A stretch of 64,000 nt of DNA from Magnetospirillum sp. SS-4 (GTDB lineage Bacteria; Pseudomonadota; Alphaproteobacteria; Rhodospirillales; Magnetospirillaceae). Where the stretch lies: positions 1 through 64,000 of the forward strand of contig NZ_LR746531.1 in assembly GCF_902729425.1 (NCBI RefSeq), given 5' to 3'. A program made the translations under genes and the position numbers. The notes beneath the pieces are model-generated. The model worked only from the letters and a program-made list of their open reading frames with translations, had not been told where the DNA came from and did not search any database. Shown here in pieces: positions 28,473 to 36,548 of the stretch (position 1 is its first letter; each line of letters begins with the position of its first letter).

Positions 28473-29075
28473 ATGAAATTCTCGCGTACCCTGATCGTCC
28501 TGACCGGATTAGTGGTGGTGGCCTTCGTCGTCATCGGCGTTCGCATCGTCATCTGGACCGGCGGCAACAGCGAGGCCAGCAAGCCCATCCCGGCCATCGG
28601 CGGACCGTTCACCCTGACCGACCAGGACGGCAAGGCCGTATCCGATCGCGACTACCGCAACCGTTACATGCTGGTGTTCTTCGGCTACACCTATTGTCCG
28701 GACGTCTGTCCGACCACCCTGTCGACGGTGGCCGGCGCCATGGAGAAGCTGGGACCAAGCTTCGCCAACAAGGTGGTTCCCATCTTCATCACCGTCGATC
28801 CCGAGCGCGACACCGTCGCCGCCATGAAAACCTATGTGGAGGCGTTCGGCTTCGGCATCCAGGGACTGACCGGCACACCCGAGCAGATCACCCAGGTCGC
28901 CAAGGATTTCAAGGTCTACGCCGCCAAGGTCAAGGGCGACACCCCCGACAGCTATTCCGTCGACCATTCCGCCATTCTCTATCTGCTGGGACCGGACGGG
29001 CGCTTCGTCGCCCACTTCACCCACGGCATCTCGGTGGACGACCTGATCGCCGGACTGAAGAAGCACATTGGGTAA
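28473..29075 (+). CDS. SCO1/SenC family copper chaperone
   Basis: The 200-residue thioredoxin-fold protein is anchored by an N-terminal helix (about 5-27). It carries the copper ligands C-x3-C in YTYCPDVCPTT and the distant histidine in SVDHSAILYL. SCO proteins load the CuA site of cytochrome c oxidase and keep its cysteines reduced. The ATG at 28473 has GGAGA 8 bases upstream; an upstream in-frame ATG at 28455 overlaps the previous stop. The last 8 bases overlap cobB. Confidence 0.92.
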   Translation: MKFSRTLIVLTGLVVVAFVVIGVRIVIWTGGNSEASKPIPAIGGPFTLTDQDGKAVSDRDYRNRYMLVFFGYTYCPDVCPTTLSTVAGAMEKLGPSFANKVVPIFITVDPERDTVAAMKTYVEAFGFGIQGLTGTPEQITQVAKDFKVYAAKVKGDTPDSYSVDHSAILYLLGPDGRFVAHFTHGISVDDLIAGLKKHIG

Positions 29076-30387
29076 CGGGCTTGTCATCGCCGCGCCGTCC
29101 TCGGGCAGCGGCAAGACCTCGGCCACCCTGGGCGTGCTGCGGCTGCTGGCGCGGCGCGGCCTCAAGGTGGCCTCGGCCAAGGTGGGGCCGGATTACATCG
29201 ATCCGGCCTTTCACGCCGCCGCCTCGGGACGTCCCTGCTTCAACCTCGACAGTTGGGCGATGCGGCCGGCCACCGTCGCCGGCCTTGCCGCAAGGCTGGC
29301 GGAAGACGCCGAACTGGTGGTGTGCGAAGGCGTCATGGGCCTGTTCGACGGCGCCTTCGTGCCGGCCGGCCAGCCCGACGGCAGCACCGCCGACCTGGCG
29401 GCGCTGACCGGCTGGCCGGTGGTGCTGCTGGTCGACGGACGCGGCATGACCGGATCGGCGGCGGCGGTGCTGGCGGGATTCGCCGGGCTGCGGCCGGACG
29501 TCTCGGTCCGGGGTGTCATCTTCAACCGGGTCGCCGGCGAGCGCCACAAGGCCGCCATCGCCGACGCCTGCCGGCGCGCCTGTCCCCATATCCGCCTGCT
29601 GGGCTTTCTGCCCGCCGATTCCGGCCTGGAACTGCCGTCCCGCCATCTCGGCCTGGTCCAGGCCTCCGAGCGGAGCGATCTCGCCGCCTTTCTCGATCAT
29701 GCCGCCGGCCTGGTGGAGACCCACCTGGACATGGAGGCGCTGGTGGCACTGGCTTGTCCGTCGCGTCTGCCCGCCCCGGGACACGCGCCGTCCTTGCCGC
29801 CGCCGGGCAACCGGGTGGCGGTGGCCAGCGACATCGCCTTCGCCTTCGCCTACGCCGCCCTGCTGGAGGGCTGGCGCGCCGCCGGAGCCGAGATCCTGCC
29901 ATTCTCGCCGCTGGCCGATCAGGCTCCCGATGCCTCGGCCGACGCGGTCTATCTGCCGGGAGGCTATCCCGAGCTGCATGCCGGAAAACTGGCCGGCAAT
30001 TCCCGCTTTCTCGGCGGCCTGCGCGACGCCGCCCGGCGCGACGCCGCCCTGTTCGGCGAGTGCGGCGGCTACATGGTGCTGGGCCGCGTCCTGATCGACG
30101 CCGACGGGACCGCCCACGAAATGGCGGGATTGCTGGAACTGGAGACGTCGTTCGCCACCCGCCGCCTGCATCTCGGCTACCGCCGCGCCCGCCTGCTGGC
30201 CGACGCGCCGCCGGGCCGGGCCGGCGACGGCTTTCGCGGCCACGAATTCCACTATGCCTGCATCTTGCGGGAAGACGGCCCCCCCCTGTTCCAGGCCGGC
30301 GACGCCGCCGGCTCCGAGATCGGCCGCCACGGATTGATCAACGGCCGGGTGGCCGGATCGTTCATTCATCTGATCGACCGGGCCTGA
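29068..30387 (+). CDS. cobB: Cobyrinic acid a,c-diamide synthase
   Basis: The 439-residue amidotransferase has an N-terminal ATP-binding domain (APSSGSGKTSATLG, VGPDYIDPAFH, CEGVMGLFDG). The C-terminal class I glutaminase domain has the nucleophile in GECGGYMVLG and a later GHEFHYA. It amidates the a and c side chains of the corrin ring with glutamine and ATP. The start is TTG at 29068, overlapping the SCO stop. It is the last corrin gene in this window. Confidence 0.93.
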   Translation: MGNGLVIAAPSSGSGKTSATLGVLRLLARRGLKVASAKVGPDYIDPAFHAAASGRPCFNLDSWAMRPATVAGLAARLAEDAELVVCEGVMGLFDGAFVPAGQPDGSTADLAALTGWPVVLLVDGRGMTGSAAAVLAGFAGLRPDVSVRGVIFNRVAGERHKAAIADACRRACPHIRLLGFLPADSGLELPSRHLGLVQASERSDLAAFLDHAAGLVETHLDMEALVALACPSRLPAPGHAPSLPPPGNRVAVASDIAFAFAYAALLEGWRAAGAEILPFSPLADQAPDASADAVYLPGGYPELHAGKLAGNSRFLGGLRDAARRDAALFGECGGYMVLGRVLIDADGTAHEMAGLLELETSFATRRLHLGYRRARLLADAPPGRAGDGFRGHEFHYACILREDGPPLFQAGDAAGSEIGRHGLINGRVAGSFIHLIDRA

Positions 30388-30554
30388 CGCGCCCCGATTC
30401 CCGGTCCCGCGCCCCCGTCGGCGGACGAAGGCAGGAGAGCCCCGCCACGTCAAGCCGAAATACGCATGCCGATACCACATAATTTTATTGCACGACGCCA
30501 TCGTTTTTTGTAACGAATGAACCGTCGAATGACTCGTATCAAGGGGGATCAGCG

Positions 30555-31781
30555 ATGCTGTACCAGTTGCACGAATTCCAGCACCATGCCTTCGCCCCCA
30601 TGCGGCTGCTGGCCGAGACCATGCAGACCGTCTACAGCCATCCCTGGGTGCCGCTGTCCTACACCCGGTTCGGACGGGCGGTGGCGGCCGGCGCCGAGCT
30701 GATCGAGCGCACCACCCGGCGCTATCCCAAGCCGCCGTTCAACCTGCCCACCACGATGGTCGACGGCGAGGCGGTGGGAGTGACCGAGGAGGTGGTGCTG
30801 GCCACCCCCTTCTGCCATCTGCTGCGTTTCCGCCGCGCCCTGCTGGGCCGGCGTGACCCCAAGGTCCTGCTGGTGGCGCCCATGTCCGGGCATTTCGCCA
30901 CCCTGCTGCGCGGCACCGTCGAGACGCTGCTGCCCGAACACGACGTCTACATCACCGACTGGATCGATCCCCGTCATGTGCCGCTGTCCGAGGGTGAATT
31001 CTCCCTGGACGACTACATCGACCTGATTTCCGAGTTGCTGACCTTCCTGGGGCCCGACACCCACATCATCGCGGTGTGCCAGCCCTCGGTGCCGGTGATG
31101 GCGGCGGTGTCGCTGATGGCGGCCGAGGATCATCCCTGCCAGCCGCGCTCCATGACCCTGATGGGCGGACCGATCGACACCCGCGCCAACCCGACCAAGG
31201 TCAACGAGATGGCCACGCAAAAGCCGCTGGAGTGGTTCGAGCGGACCGTCATCCACACCGTGCCGGTCGGCTATGCCGGTCGCGGCCGGCAGGTCTATCC
31301 CGGTTTTCTCCAGCTTCAGGGCTTCATGAGCATGAACCTGGAGCGCCATGTGGGCGAGCATGTGAAGCTGTTCCAGAACATGGTGCGGGGCGATGGCGAT
31401 TCCGCCGAGGAGCACCGGGCGTTCTACGACGAATACCTGTCGGTGATGGACCTGCCGGCGGATTACTACCTGCAAACGGTGCGCAAGGTGTTCCAGGAAC
31501 ATCACCTGCCGCGCGGAATCATGGAATCCCGCGGCCGGCGGGTCGATCCGTCGATGATCCGCCACACCGCCCTGATGACGGTGGAAGGCGAGAAGGACGA
31601 CATCACCGGGCTTGGCCAGACGCGGGCGGCGCACGATCTGTGCGTCAACCTGGACCCGTCCAGGCAGCGCTATCACCTTCAGCCCAAAGTGGGCCATTAT
31701 GGCGTTTTCAATGGCCGCCGCTGGCGCGAAGAGGTCTACCCCCATGTCCGCGAATTCATCCGCACCCACGACCGCGACTGA
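30555..31781 (+). CDS. phaZ: Intracellular polyhydroxyalkanoate depolymerase
   Basis: The 408-residue alpha/beta-hydrolase mobilises stored poly-hydroxybutyrate. The family start MLYQLHEFQHHAFAPMRLLA is present. The nucleophile segment is VCQPSVP, with cysteine in place of the serine of ordinary lipases, as in type 1 intracellular depolymerases. QPKVGHYGVFNGRRWR near the C-terminus supplies the histidine. It has no signal peptide, consistent with cytoplasmic granules. The upstream 30388-30554 stretch is AT-rich and contains TTGCAC (30488) and TAACGA (30511), 17 bases apart, as a weak promoter candidate. Confidence 0.93.
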   Translation: MLYQLHEFQHHAFAPMRLLAETMQTVYSHPWVPLSYTRFGRAVAAGAELIERTTRRYPKPPFNLPTTMVDGEAVGVTEEVVLATPFCHLLRFRRALLGRRDPKVLLVAPMSGHFATLLRGTVETLLPEHDVYITDWIDPRHVPLSEGEFSLDDYIDLISELLTFLGPDTHIIAVCQPSVPVMAAVSLMAAEDHPCQPRSMTLMGGPIDTRANPTKVNEMATQKPLEWFERTVIHTVPVGYAGRGRQVYPGFLQLQGFMSMNLERHVGEHVKLFQNMVRGDGDSAEEHRAFYDEYLSVMDLPADYYLQTVRKVFQEHHLPRGIMESRGRRVDPSMIRHTALMTVEGEKDDITGLGQTRAAHDLCVNLDPSRQRYHLQPKVGHYGVFNGRRWREEVYPHVREFIRTHDRD

Positions 31782-32217
31782 AGCCGAGGCCCCGTTCTGG
31801 CTCACCACCCCGCTTTCGGCCATGACCGACGAGCAGTGGGAAAGCCTGTGCGACCGTTGCGGCCGCTGCTGCCTGCACAAGGTCGAGGACGCCGACACCG
31901 GCCGTGTCCACTATACCGAGGTGGCCTGCCGGCTGCTCAACCTGGGCACCGCCCAGTGCAAGGACTATCCCGGCCGCTGGAACCATGTGCCCGATTGCGT
32001 CCAGCTCAGCCCGGCGGCCATGCGCCATATCCAGTGGCTGCCGTCCACCTGCGCCTACCGTCTGCTGTCGGAGGGCAAGCCGCTGGCGTGGTGGCACCCC
32101 CTGGTGTCGGGCGACCCCGATTCCGTGCACCGCGCCGGCATCTCGGTGCGGGGCCGGGTGGTGGCCGAGGCCCGCGCCGAACTGCTGGACTACCATATCG
32201 TCACCTGGCCGGAATAA
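31744..32217 (+). CDS. YcgN/UPF0260 family cysteine-cluster protein
   Basis: The 157-residue protein has the UPF0260/YkgJ-type cluster LCDRCGRCCLHK at about 36-47 and later cysteines in VACRLLN, AQCKDYP, VPDCVQL and STCAYRLL, with WWHPLVSGD. These could bind zinc or an iron-sulfur cluster. The biochemical role is unknown. The ATG at 31744 overlaps phaZ by 38 bases, behind GAAGAGG. Confidence 0.88.
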   Translation: MSANSSAPTTATEAEAPFWLTTPLSAMTDEQWESLCDRCGRCCLHKVEDADTGRVHYTEVACRLLNLGTAQCKDYPGRWNHVPDCVQLSPAAMRHIQWLPSTCAYRLLSEGKPLAWWHPLVSGDPDSVHRAGISVRGRVVAEARAELLDYHIVTWPE

Positions 32218-32237
32218 GGCGCGTCCCCCGCACCGCT

Positions 32238-32813
32238 TCAGCCCGGGCCGAACATCCGGCTGAGGCTGCGGTGGCCGGCCAGCTGATGCAACACCCCCAG
32301 CAAGGGATGGACCGCCAGATAGGCCCACATCAGCGGGGCCACGGCCTCGTGAGCCTCCTTCACCATCCGCACGGCCGGCGGCCATCCGCCAGTGGGAGCC
32401 GCCCCCACGGCCAGAACCGCCCCGCTCGCAGCCAGGAACAAGGCAAGCAGCAGGCCGATTCCCTGGATGGCGGCCGGCAGCGGCCGCGACTGGGTTTCCG
32501 CCGGCAGGCGGCACCGCCTCAGTTCCCTTCCGGTGGCCCGGACGTCATCGGCAAGTTCGGCCAGACGTCGCCGCGAGAACCAGGGAAACAGCATCGGCGC
32601 CTCGCCCTGGGCGACGCTTCGGACCGCCACCCACAGCCAATAGGCCATCACCACGGCCAGAACCGCCAGTCCGACGCCTTCGTGAACCTCGTACCAGACA
32701 TTGGGCAACCGCCCCGGCTTGGGGTGAATCATCACCAGGCTGTTCAGCAGTTGCGCCGTCACTCCGGCGGCGACCAGCAAATGCAGGATTCGGGTCAAGG
32801 GGTCGTATTTCAT
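32238..32813 (-). CDS. Cytochrome b561-type membrane protein
   Basis: The 191-residue protein has four hydrophobic segments and the pattern of di-heme cytochrome b (b561/HupC-like) subunits. H11 lies in TRILHLLVAA, the second histidine in YEVHEGVGLAV, and two more in KEAHEAV and LAVHPLLGVLHQL. It is divergent from the hydrogenase operon, so it may pass electrons from hydrogen to the quinone pool. However, HybB already fills that role in this operon type, and the link is only positional. Confidence 0.78.
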   Translation of the reverse strand: MKYDPLTRILHLLVAAGVTAQLLNSLVMIHPKPGRLPNVWYEVHEGVGLAVLAVVMAYWLWVAVRSVAQGEAPMLFPWFSRRRLAELADDVRATGRELRRCRLPAETQSRPLPAAIQGIGLLLALFLAASGAVLAVGAAPTGGWPPAVRMVKEAHEAVAPLMWAYLAVHPLLGVLHQLAGHRSLSRMFGPG

Positions 32814-32937
32814 GGCGGTCTCCGACGGACGGGCTGTCGATTCGGGTCGACTGAAGACACTTTATCCGCGGCAAGCTGAACCGAACCTGACCGCTTCGTT
32901 CATTCCCGGTTCAGACTCGCCCGGCCCGGGCCGCTCC

Positions 32938-32979
32938 GGTGGAATGATTGTTTTCATTGATGCAAACAATCATTCCACC
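32938..32979. promoter_or_regulatory. 16-bp perfect inverted repeat upstream of the hydrogenase operon
   Basis: GGTGGAATGATTGTTT (32938-32953) is exactly inverted at 32964-32979 around the 10-base loop TCATTGATGC. It lies about 107-148 bp upstream of the sigma-54 promoter, where activators of such promoters usually bind. It could equally be a hairpin. The rest of 32814-33198 holds the promoter listed next and no gene. Confidence 0.6.
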
Positions 32980-33085
32980 GCCCTCAGGCAACGCGCCCTG
33001 GACGCATTCCACGAGCGTCCGCCAGAGCCTTGCGCCAACGGCATTGGTGGCATTCCCCCACCCGTCCGATCCCACCCGAATCCCC

Positions 33086-33101
33086 TGGCACGGCATTTGC
33101 G
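33086..33101 (+). promoter_or_regulatory. Sigma-54 (RpoN) promoter of the hydrogenase operon
   Basis: CTGGCACG-GCAT-TTGC matches the -24/-12 consensus (TGGCACG-N4-TTGC) without mismatch in the core. Transcription should start near 33112, about 85 bases before hybO. Sigma-54 promoters need an enhancer-binding activator; HoxA/HupR-type regulators do this for hydrogenases in other proteobacteria. No such regulator gene is in the window. Confidence 0.8.
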
Positions 33102-33198
33102 GTCTCTGCATCGCACAACCGAGATCACGACGTCCGGACGGCCGCGATGGCGCCTTCCGGATTTCGCCAGCCCGACGCGCCAGACAAGGTGGGGGACA

Positions 33199-34329
33199 AT
33201 GTACGACGACACCGAGATTTCCCGCGAGATCGCGAACCGCTTCAATATCGAGCGCCGCGACTTCCTGAAGTTCTGCGCCGCCATGGCCGCGACCATGGGC
33301 CTGCCCAAGGGGGCGGACGCCGAGATCGCCAAGGCCATCACCGCCAAGGAACGCCCTAGCGTGATCTGGCTGCATTTCCAGGAATGCACCGGCTGCACCG
33401 AATCGATGCTCAGGGCCGAGCATCCCACCATCGAGAAGCTGATCCTGGAGATCATCTCGCTGGATTACCACGAGACCCTGTTCGCCGCCGCCGGCCATCA
33501 GATCGAAGCCGCCCGCGAGGCCGCCATGAAGAAGAACTGGGGCAAATACGTCCTGGTGGTGGAAGGCGCCATTCCGGTCAAGGACAACGGAATCTACTGC
33601 AAGGTCGGCGGCAAGACCGCCCTGCAACTCACCAAGGAAGTCGCCGAAGGCGCCGCCGCGGTGATCGCCATCGGGTCCTGCGCGTCGTGGGGCGGCATGC
33701 CGTCGACGCCGCCCAATCCCACCGGCGCCTCGGGCGTGCCCGAGATCCTGGCCGGCAAGCCGGTGGTCACCATCCCCGGCTGTCCGCCCAATCCCTACAA
33801 TTTCCTGTCCACCGTGGTCCATTTCCTGACCTTCGGCGCCCTGCCGGCCCTCGATCACCTGGGACGGCCGAAATTCGCCTATTCCCGCCTGATCCACGAG
33901 AACTGCGAGCGCCGCGCCCATTTCGACGCCGGCCGCTTCGCCCTGGAATTCGGCGACGAGGGCCACCGCAAGGGCTATTGCCTGTACAAGATCGGCTGCA
34001 AGGGGCCCGAGACCTACGCCAACTGCCCGTCGATCCTGTTCAACGATGTGGGCTCGGGGTCGTGGCCGGTGGGCACCGGCCATCCCTGCATCGGCTGCAC
34101 CGAAAAGGGCATCGGCTTCCACAAGCCGATCCACGCCCTGGCCGAGTTGCAGAACCAGCGCCCGCCGGCGGGGTATCCCCGCGTGGTCGAGGAGCAGGGA
34201 ACGGGTGCCTCCATCGCCGCCATCGCCACCGTGGCCGCCGTCGGCGGCCTGGCCATCGGGGCCGGCGCCAAGCTGGTGGGCAACCTCGGCAAGAACGAGA
34301 ACGGCCAGGATTCCGGCAAGCAGGGGTAA
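33199..34329 (+). CDS. hybO: [NiFe]-hydrogenase small subunit (Hyb type)
   Basis: The 376-residue precursor has a Tat signal (ERRDFLKFCAAMAATMGL). The proximal cluster motif is ECTGCTES, and further cluster ligands lie in GSCASWGG, IPGCPPNP, NCERRAHF, YCLYKIGCKGPETYANC and HPCIGCTEKG. A C-terminal membrane anchor (about 338-362) holds it at the periplasmic face. It carries electrons from the large subunit to HybA/HybB. The proximal motif has Gly where oxygen-tolerant enzymes carry an extra Cys. Start 33199 gives the Tat motif; the longer frame upstream runs through the promoter. Confidence 0.95.
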   Translation: MYDDTEISREIANRFNIERRDFLKFCAAMAATMGLPKGADAEIAKAITAKERPSVIWLHFQECTGCTESMLRAEHPTIEKLILEIISLDYHETLFAAAGHQIEAAREAAMKKNWGKYVLVVEGAIPVKDNGIYCKVGGKTALQLTKEVAEGAAAVIAIGSCASWGGMPSTPPNPTGASGVPEILAGKPVVTIPGCPPNPYNFLSTVVHFLTFGALPALDHLGRPKFAYSRLIHENCERRAHFDAGRFALEFGDEGHRKGYCLYKIGCKGPETYANCPSILFNDVGSGSWPVGTGHPCIGCTEKGIGFHKPIHALAELQNQRPPAGYPRVVEEQGTGASIAAIATVAAVGGLAIGAGAKLVGNLGKNENGQDSGKQG

Positions 34330-34335
34330 GTCGTC

Positions 34336-35337
34336 ATGACCATCACCAGACGCAACTTCCTGCGCCAGGCGGCGGGTGGAACGGCGGCGGCAGCCGCCTG
34401 CGCCACCCTGGCCCCCAGCCCCGCCGAAGCGCGCGACAACCTGAAGGTGCCCGAGAAAGCCATCGGGCTCTTGTACGACTCGACGCTGTGCATCGGCTGC
34501 AAGGCCTGCATGTCCGGCTGCAAGGACGCCAACAACCTGCCTCTGGAGGACACCATCGGCGAAAAGCTGTGGGACACGCCGCTGGAGCTGTCGGGCAAGA
34601 CCTACACCGTCATCAAGATTTACCAGCACGGCACCATGGCCAACAAGGACAAGGCCGAGAACGGCTTCGCCCACATCAAGCGCCAGTGCCTGCATTGCGT
34701 CGATCCCTCCTGCGTTTCCGCCTGCCCGGTCTCGGCCATGCAGAAGCGTCCCGAGGACGGTGTCGTCACCTACAACAAGGACGCCTGCATCGGCTGCCGC
34801 TATTGCGTCGCCGCCTGCCCGTTCGGTGTCCCCCAGTTCCAGTACGACACCCCCAAGCCGGAAATCGCCAAGTGCCAGCTGTGCAAGCACCGGCTGGCCG
34901 AGGGCAAGATCCCGGCCTGCGCCGAGCAATGCCCGACCGGAGCCACCCTGTTCGGCACCCATCAGGCGCTGTCGGCGGAAATCGCCCGGCGCAAGGCCAT
35001 GAAGCCGGGCGAGCCCAACCTGTTCCCTCGGCGCACCATCGATTCGGGCGACAATCACGAGAAGGCGGCGGCGGAATACGTCGATCACGTCTACGGCGAG
35101 AAGGACGCCGGCGGCACCCAGGTCCGCTACCTGTCCGGCGTGCCGTTCGACAAGCTGGCCCTGCCGGTCGGCCTGCCGGAACGGTCCTACGCCGCCGATT
35201 CCGAGACGCTCCAGACCACCTTGTACGGCGGCCTGATCCTGCCGGGAATCGCCCTGGCCGGACTGGTGGCGGCGGCATGGCGCGGATCGAAGACCCATCA
35301 CGACGATGACGACCAAGGGGGGCAGAATCATGGTTAA
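34336..35337 (+). CDS. hybA: Hydrogenase 4Fe-4S electron-transfer protein HybA
   Basis: The 333-residue protein has a Tat signal (TRRNFLRQAAGG) and four cysteine groups: CIGCKACMSGC, CLHCVDPSCVSACP, CIGCRYCVAACP and CQLCKHRLAEGKIPACAEQCP. These should bind four 4Fe-4S clusters. A C-terminal hydrophobic helix (about 298-315) anchors it. It links the hydrogenase to the membrane quinone reductase HybB. The gene is 6 bases after hybO. Confidence 0.95.
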   Translation: MTITRRNFLRQAAGGTAAAAACATLAPSPAEARDNLKVPEKAIGLLYDSTLCIGCKACMSGCKDANNLPLEDTIGEKLWDTPLELSGKTYTVIKIYQHGTMANKDKAENGFAHIKRQCLHCVDPSCVSACPVSAMQKRPEDGVVTYNKDACIGCRYCVAACPFGVPQFQYDTPKPEIAKCQLCKHRLAEGKIPACAEQCPTGATLFGTHQALSAEIARRKAMKPGEPNLFPRRTIDSGDNHEKAAAEYVDHVYGEKDAGGTQVRYLSGVPFDKLALPVGLPERSYAADSETLQTTLYGGLILPGIALAGLVAAAWRGSKTHHDDDDQGGQNHG

Positions 35338-36535
35338 CCACCCCATCCCGAGCGAGGTCGCCCGCCGGCTGCAAAAGCCCCGGGACGGCCACGCCGCCAT
35401 CGGCGGCCCGCTGTTCACCCCCTTCACCCTGGCGCTGGGCGTCCTGATCGCCGTCGCGATGTACTTCCTGGCCCAGCGCTTCATTTACGGCCTGGGCGCG
35501 GTCACCAACATCAACAACGGCTATCCCTGGGGTGTCTGGGTGGTCTGGGACGTGGTGATCGCCACCGGCTTCGCCTGCGGCGGCTACGCCATGGCCCTGG
35601 TCACCTACATCCTCAACAAGGGCGAGTACCACCCCCTGGTCCGCCCGGCGCTGACCGCCTCGCTGTTCGGCTATTCGCTGGGCGGCCTGTCGGTGCTGAT
35701 CGATCTCGGCCGCTACTGGAACTTCTGGCACATCCTGTCGCCCACCTACGCCCAGCCCGGCTCGGTGATGTTCGAGGTCGCGGTCTGCATCAGCCTCTAC
35801 GTGGTGGTGCTGTGGATCGAGTTCTCGCCCGCCTTCCTGGAACACCTGGGGCTGAAGGACGTCAAGGCCAAGCTGAACAAGGTCATGTTCATCTTTATCG
35901 GCCTCGGCGTGCTGCTGCCCACCATGCACCAATCGTCGCTGGGCTCGCTGCTGGTGGTGTACGGCTACCAGATCCACCCGCTGTGGCAGACGCCGCTGCT
36001 GCCGCTCTTGTTCCTGCTGACCGCAATCTGCATGGGCTTCGCCATCGTCATCCTGGAGGCCACCCTGGCGGCCGCCGGATTCAAGCGCGACATCGGACCG
36101 GAACTGCCCCTGCTTTCCAAGATCGGCAAGATCATCATGGGCATCCTGGTGGCCTATCTGGTCATCCGCATCGGCGACCTGATCGTCAGGGGCGCCATGG
36201 GCACCGCCTTCACCTCGGGCACCAAGAGCGTGATGTTCATCATCGAGATGGCGCTGTTCGCCTATCCCGTGGCGGTGCTGTCCAAGCCGGCCAACCGGGC
36301 ACGGCTGTCCAGGTTGCTGGCGGCGGCCATGAGCATGCTGACCGGCGCGGTGCTGTACCGCATCGACGCCTTCCTGGTGGCCTACGACACCGGCCCCGGC
36401 TGGAGCTACTTCCCCAGTGCGCCCGAGATGCTGGTCACCATCGGAGTGATCGCCGTCGAGGTGCTGGCCTATATCGTTTTCGTCCGGAAATTCCCCGTTC
36501 TACCCGGCCACTCCACCACCGCGGCCGCCGAGTAA
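35330..36535 (+). CDS. hybB: Hydrogenase membrane subunit HybB (NrfD family)
   Basis: The 401-residue integral membrane protein has about ten transmembrane segments and the NrfD/PsrC fold (TNINNGYPWGVWVVWDVVIA near the start of the membrane part). It passes hydrogen-derived electrons to menaquinone or ubiquinone without heme. The ATG at 35330 is chosen because AAGGGGGG lies just upstream and it overlaps hybA by 8 bases; an earlier in-frame ATG at 35306 is possible. Confidence 0.94.
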   Translation: MVNHPIPSEVARRLQKPRDGHAAIGGPLFTPFTLALGVLIAVAMYFLAQRFIYGLGAVTNINNGYPWGVWVVWDVVIATGFACGGYAMALVTYILNKGEYHPLVRPALTASLFGYSLGGLSVLIDLGRYWNFWHILSPTYAQPGSVMFEVAVCISLYVVVLWIEFSPAFLEHLGLKDVKAKLNKVMFIFIGLGVLLPTMHQSSLGSLLVVYGYQIHPLWQTPLLPLLFLLTAICMGFAIVILEATLAAAGFKRDIGPELPLLSKIGKIIMGILVAYLVIRIGDLIVRGAMGTAFTSGTKSVMFIIEMALFAYPVAVLSKPANRARLSRLLAAAMSMLTGAVLYRIDAFLVAYDTGPGWSYFPSAPEMLVTIGVIAVEVLAYIVFVRKFPVLPGHSTTAAAE

Positions 36536-36548
36536 GGAGACCTGAGCA

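Noticed and set aside
32957-32970. FNR/FixK box (TTGAT-N4-ATCAA) within the hydrogenase upstream region
   Set aside because: TTGAT is followed by GCAA-ACAAT, so the second half-site does not match.
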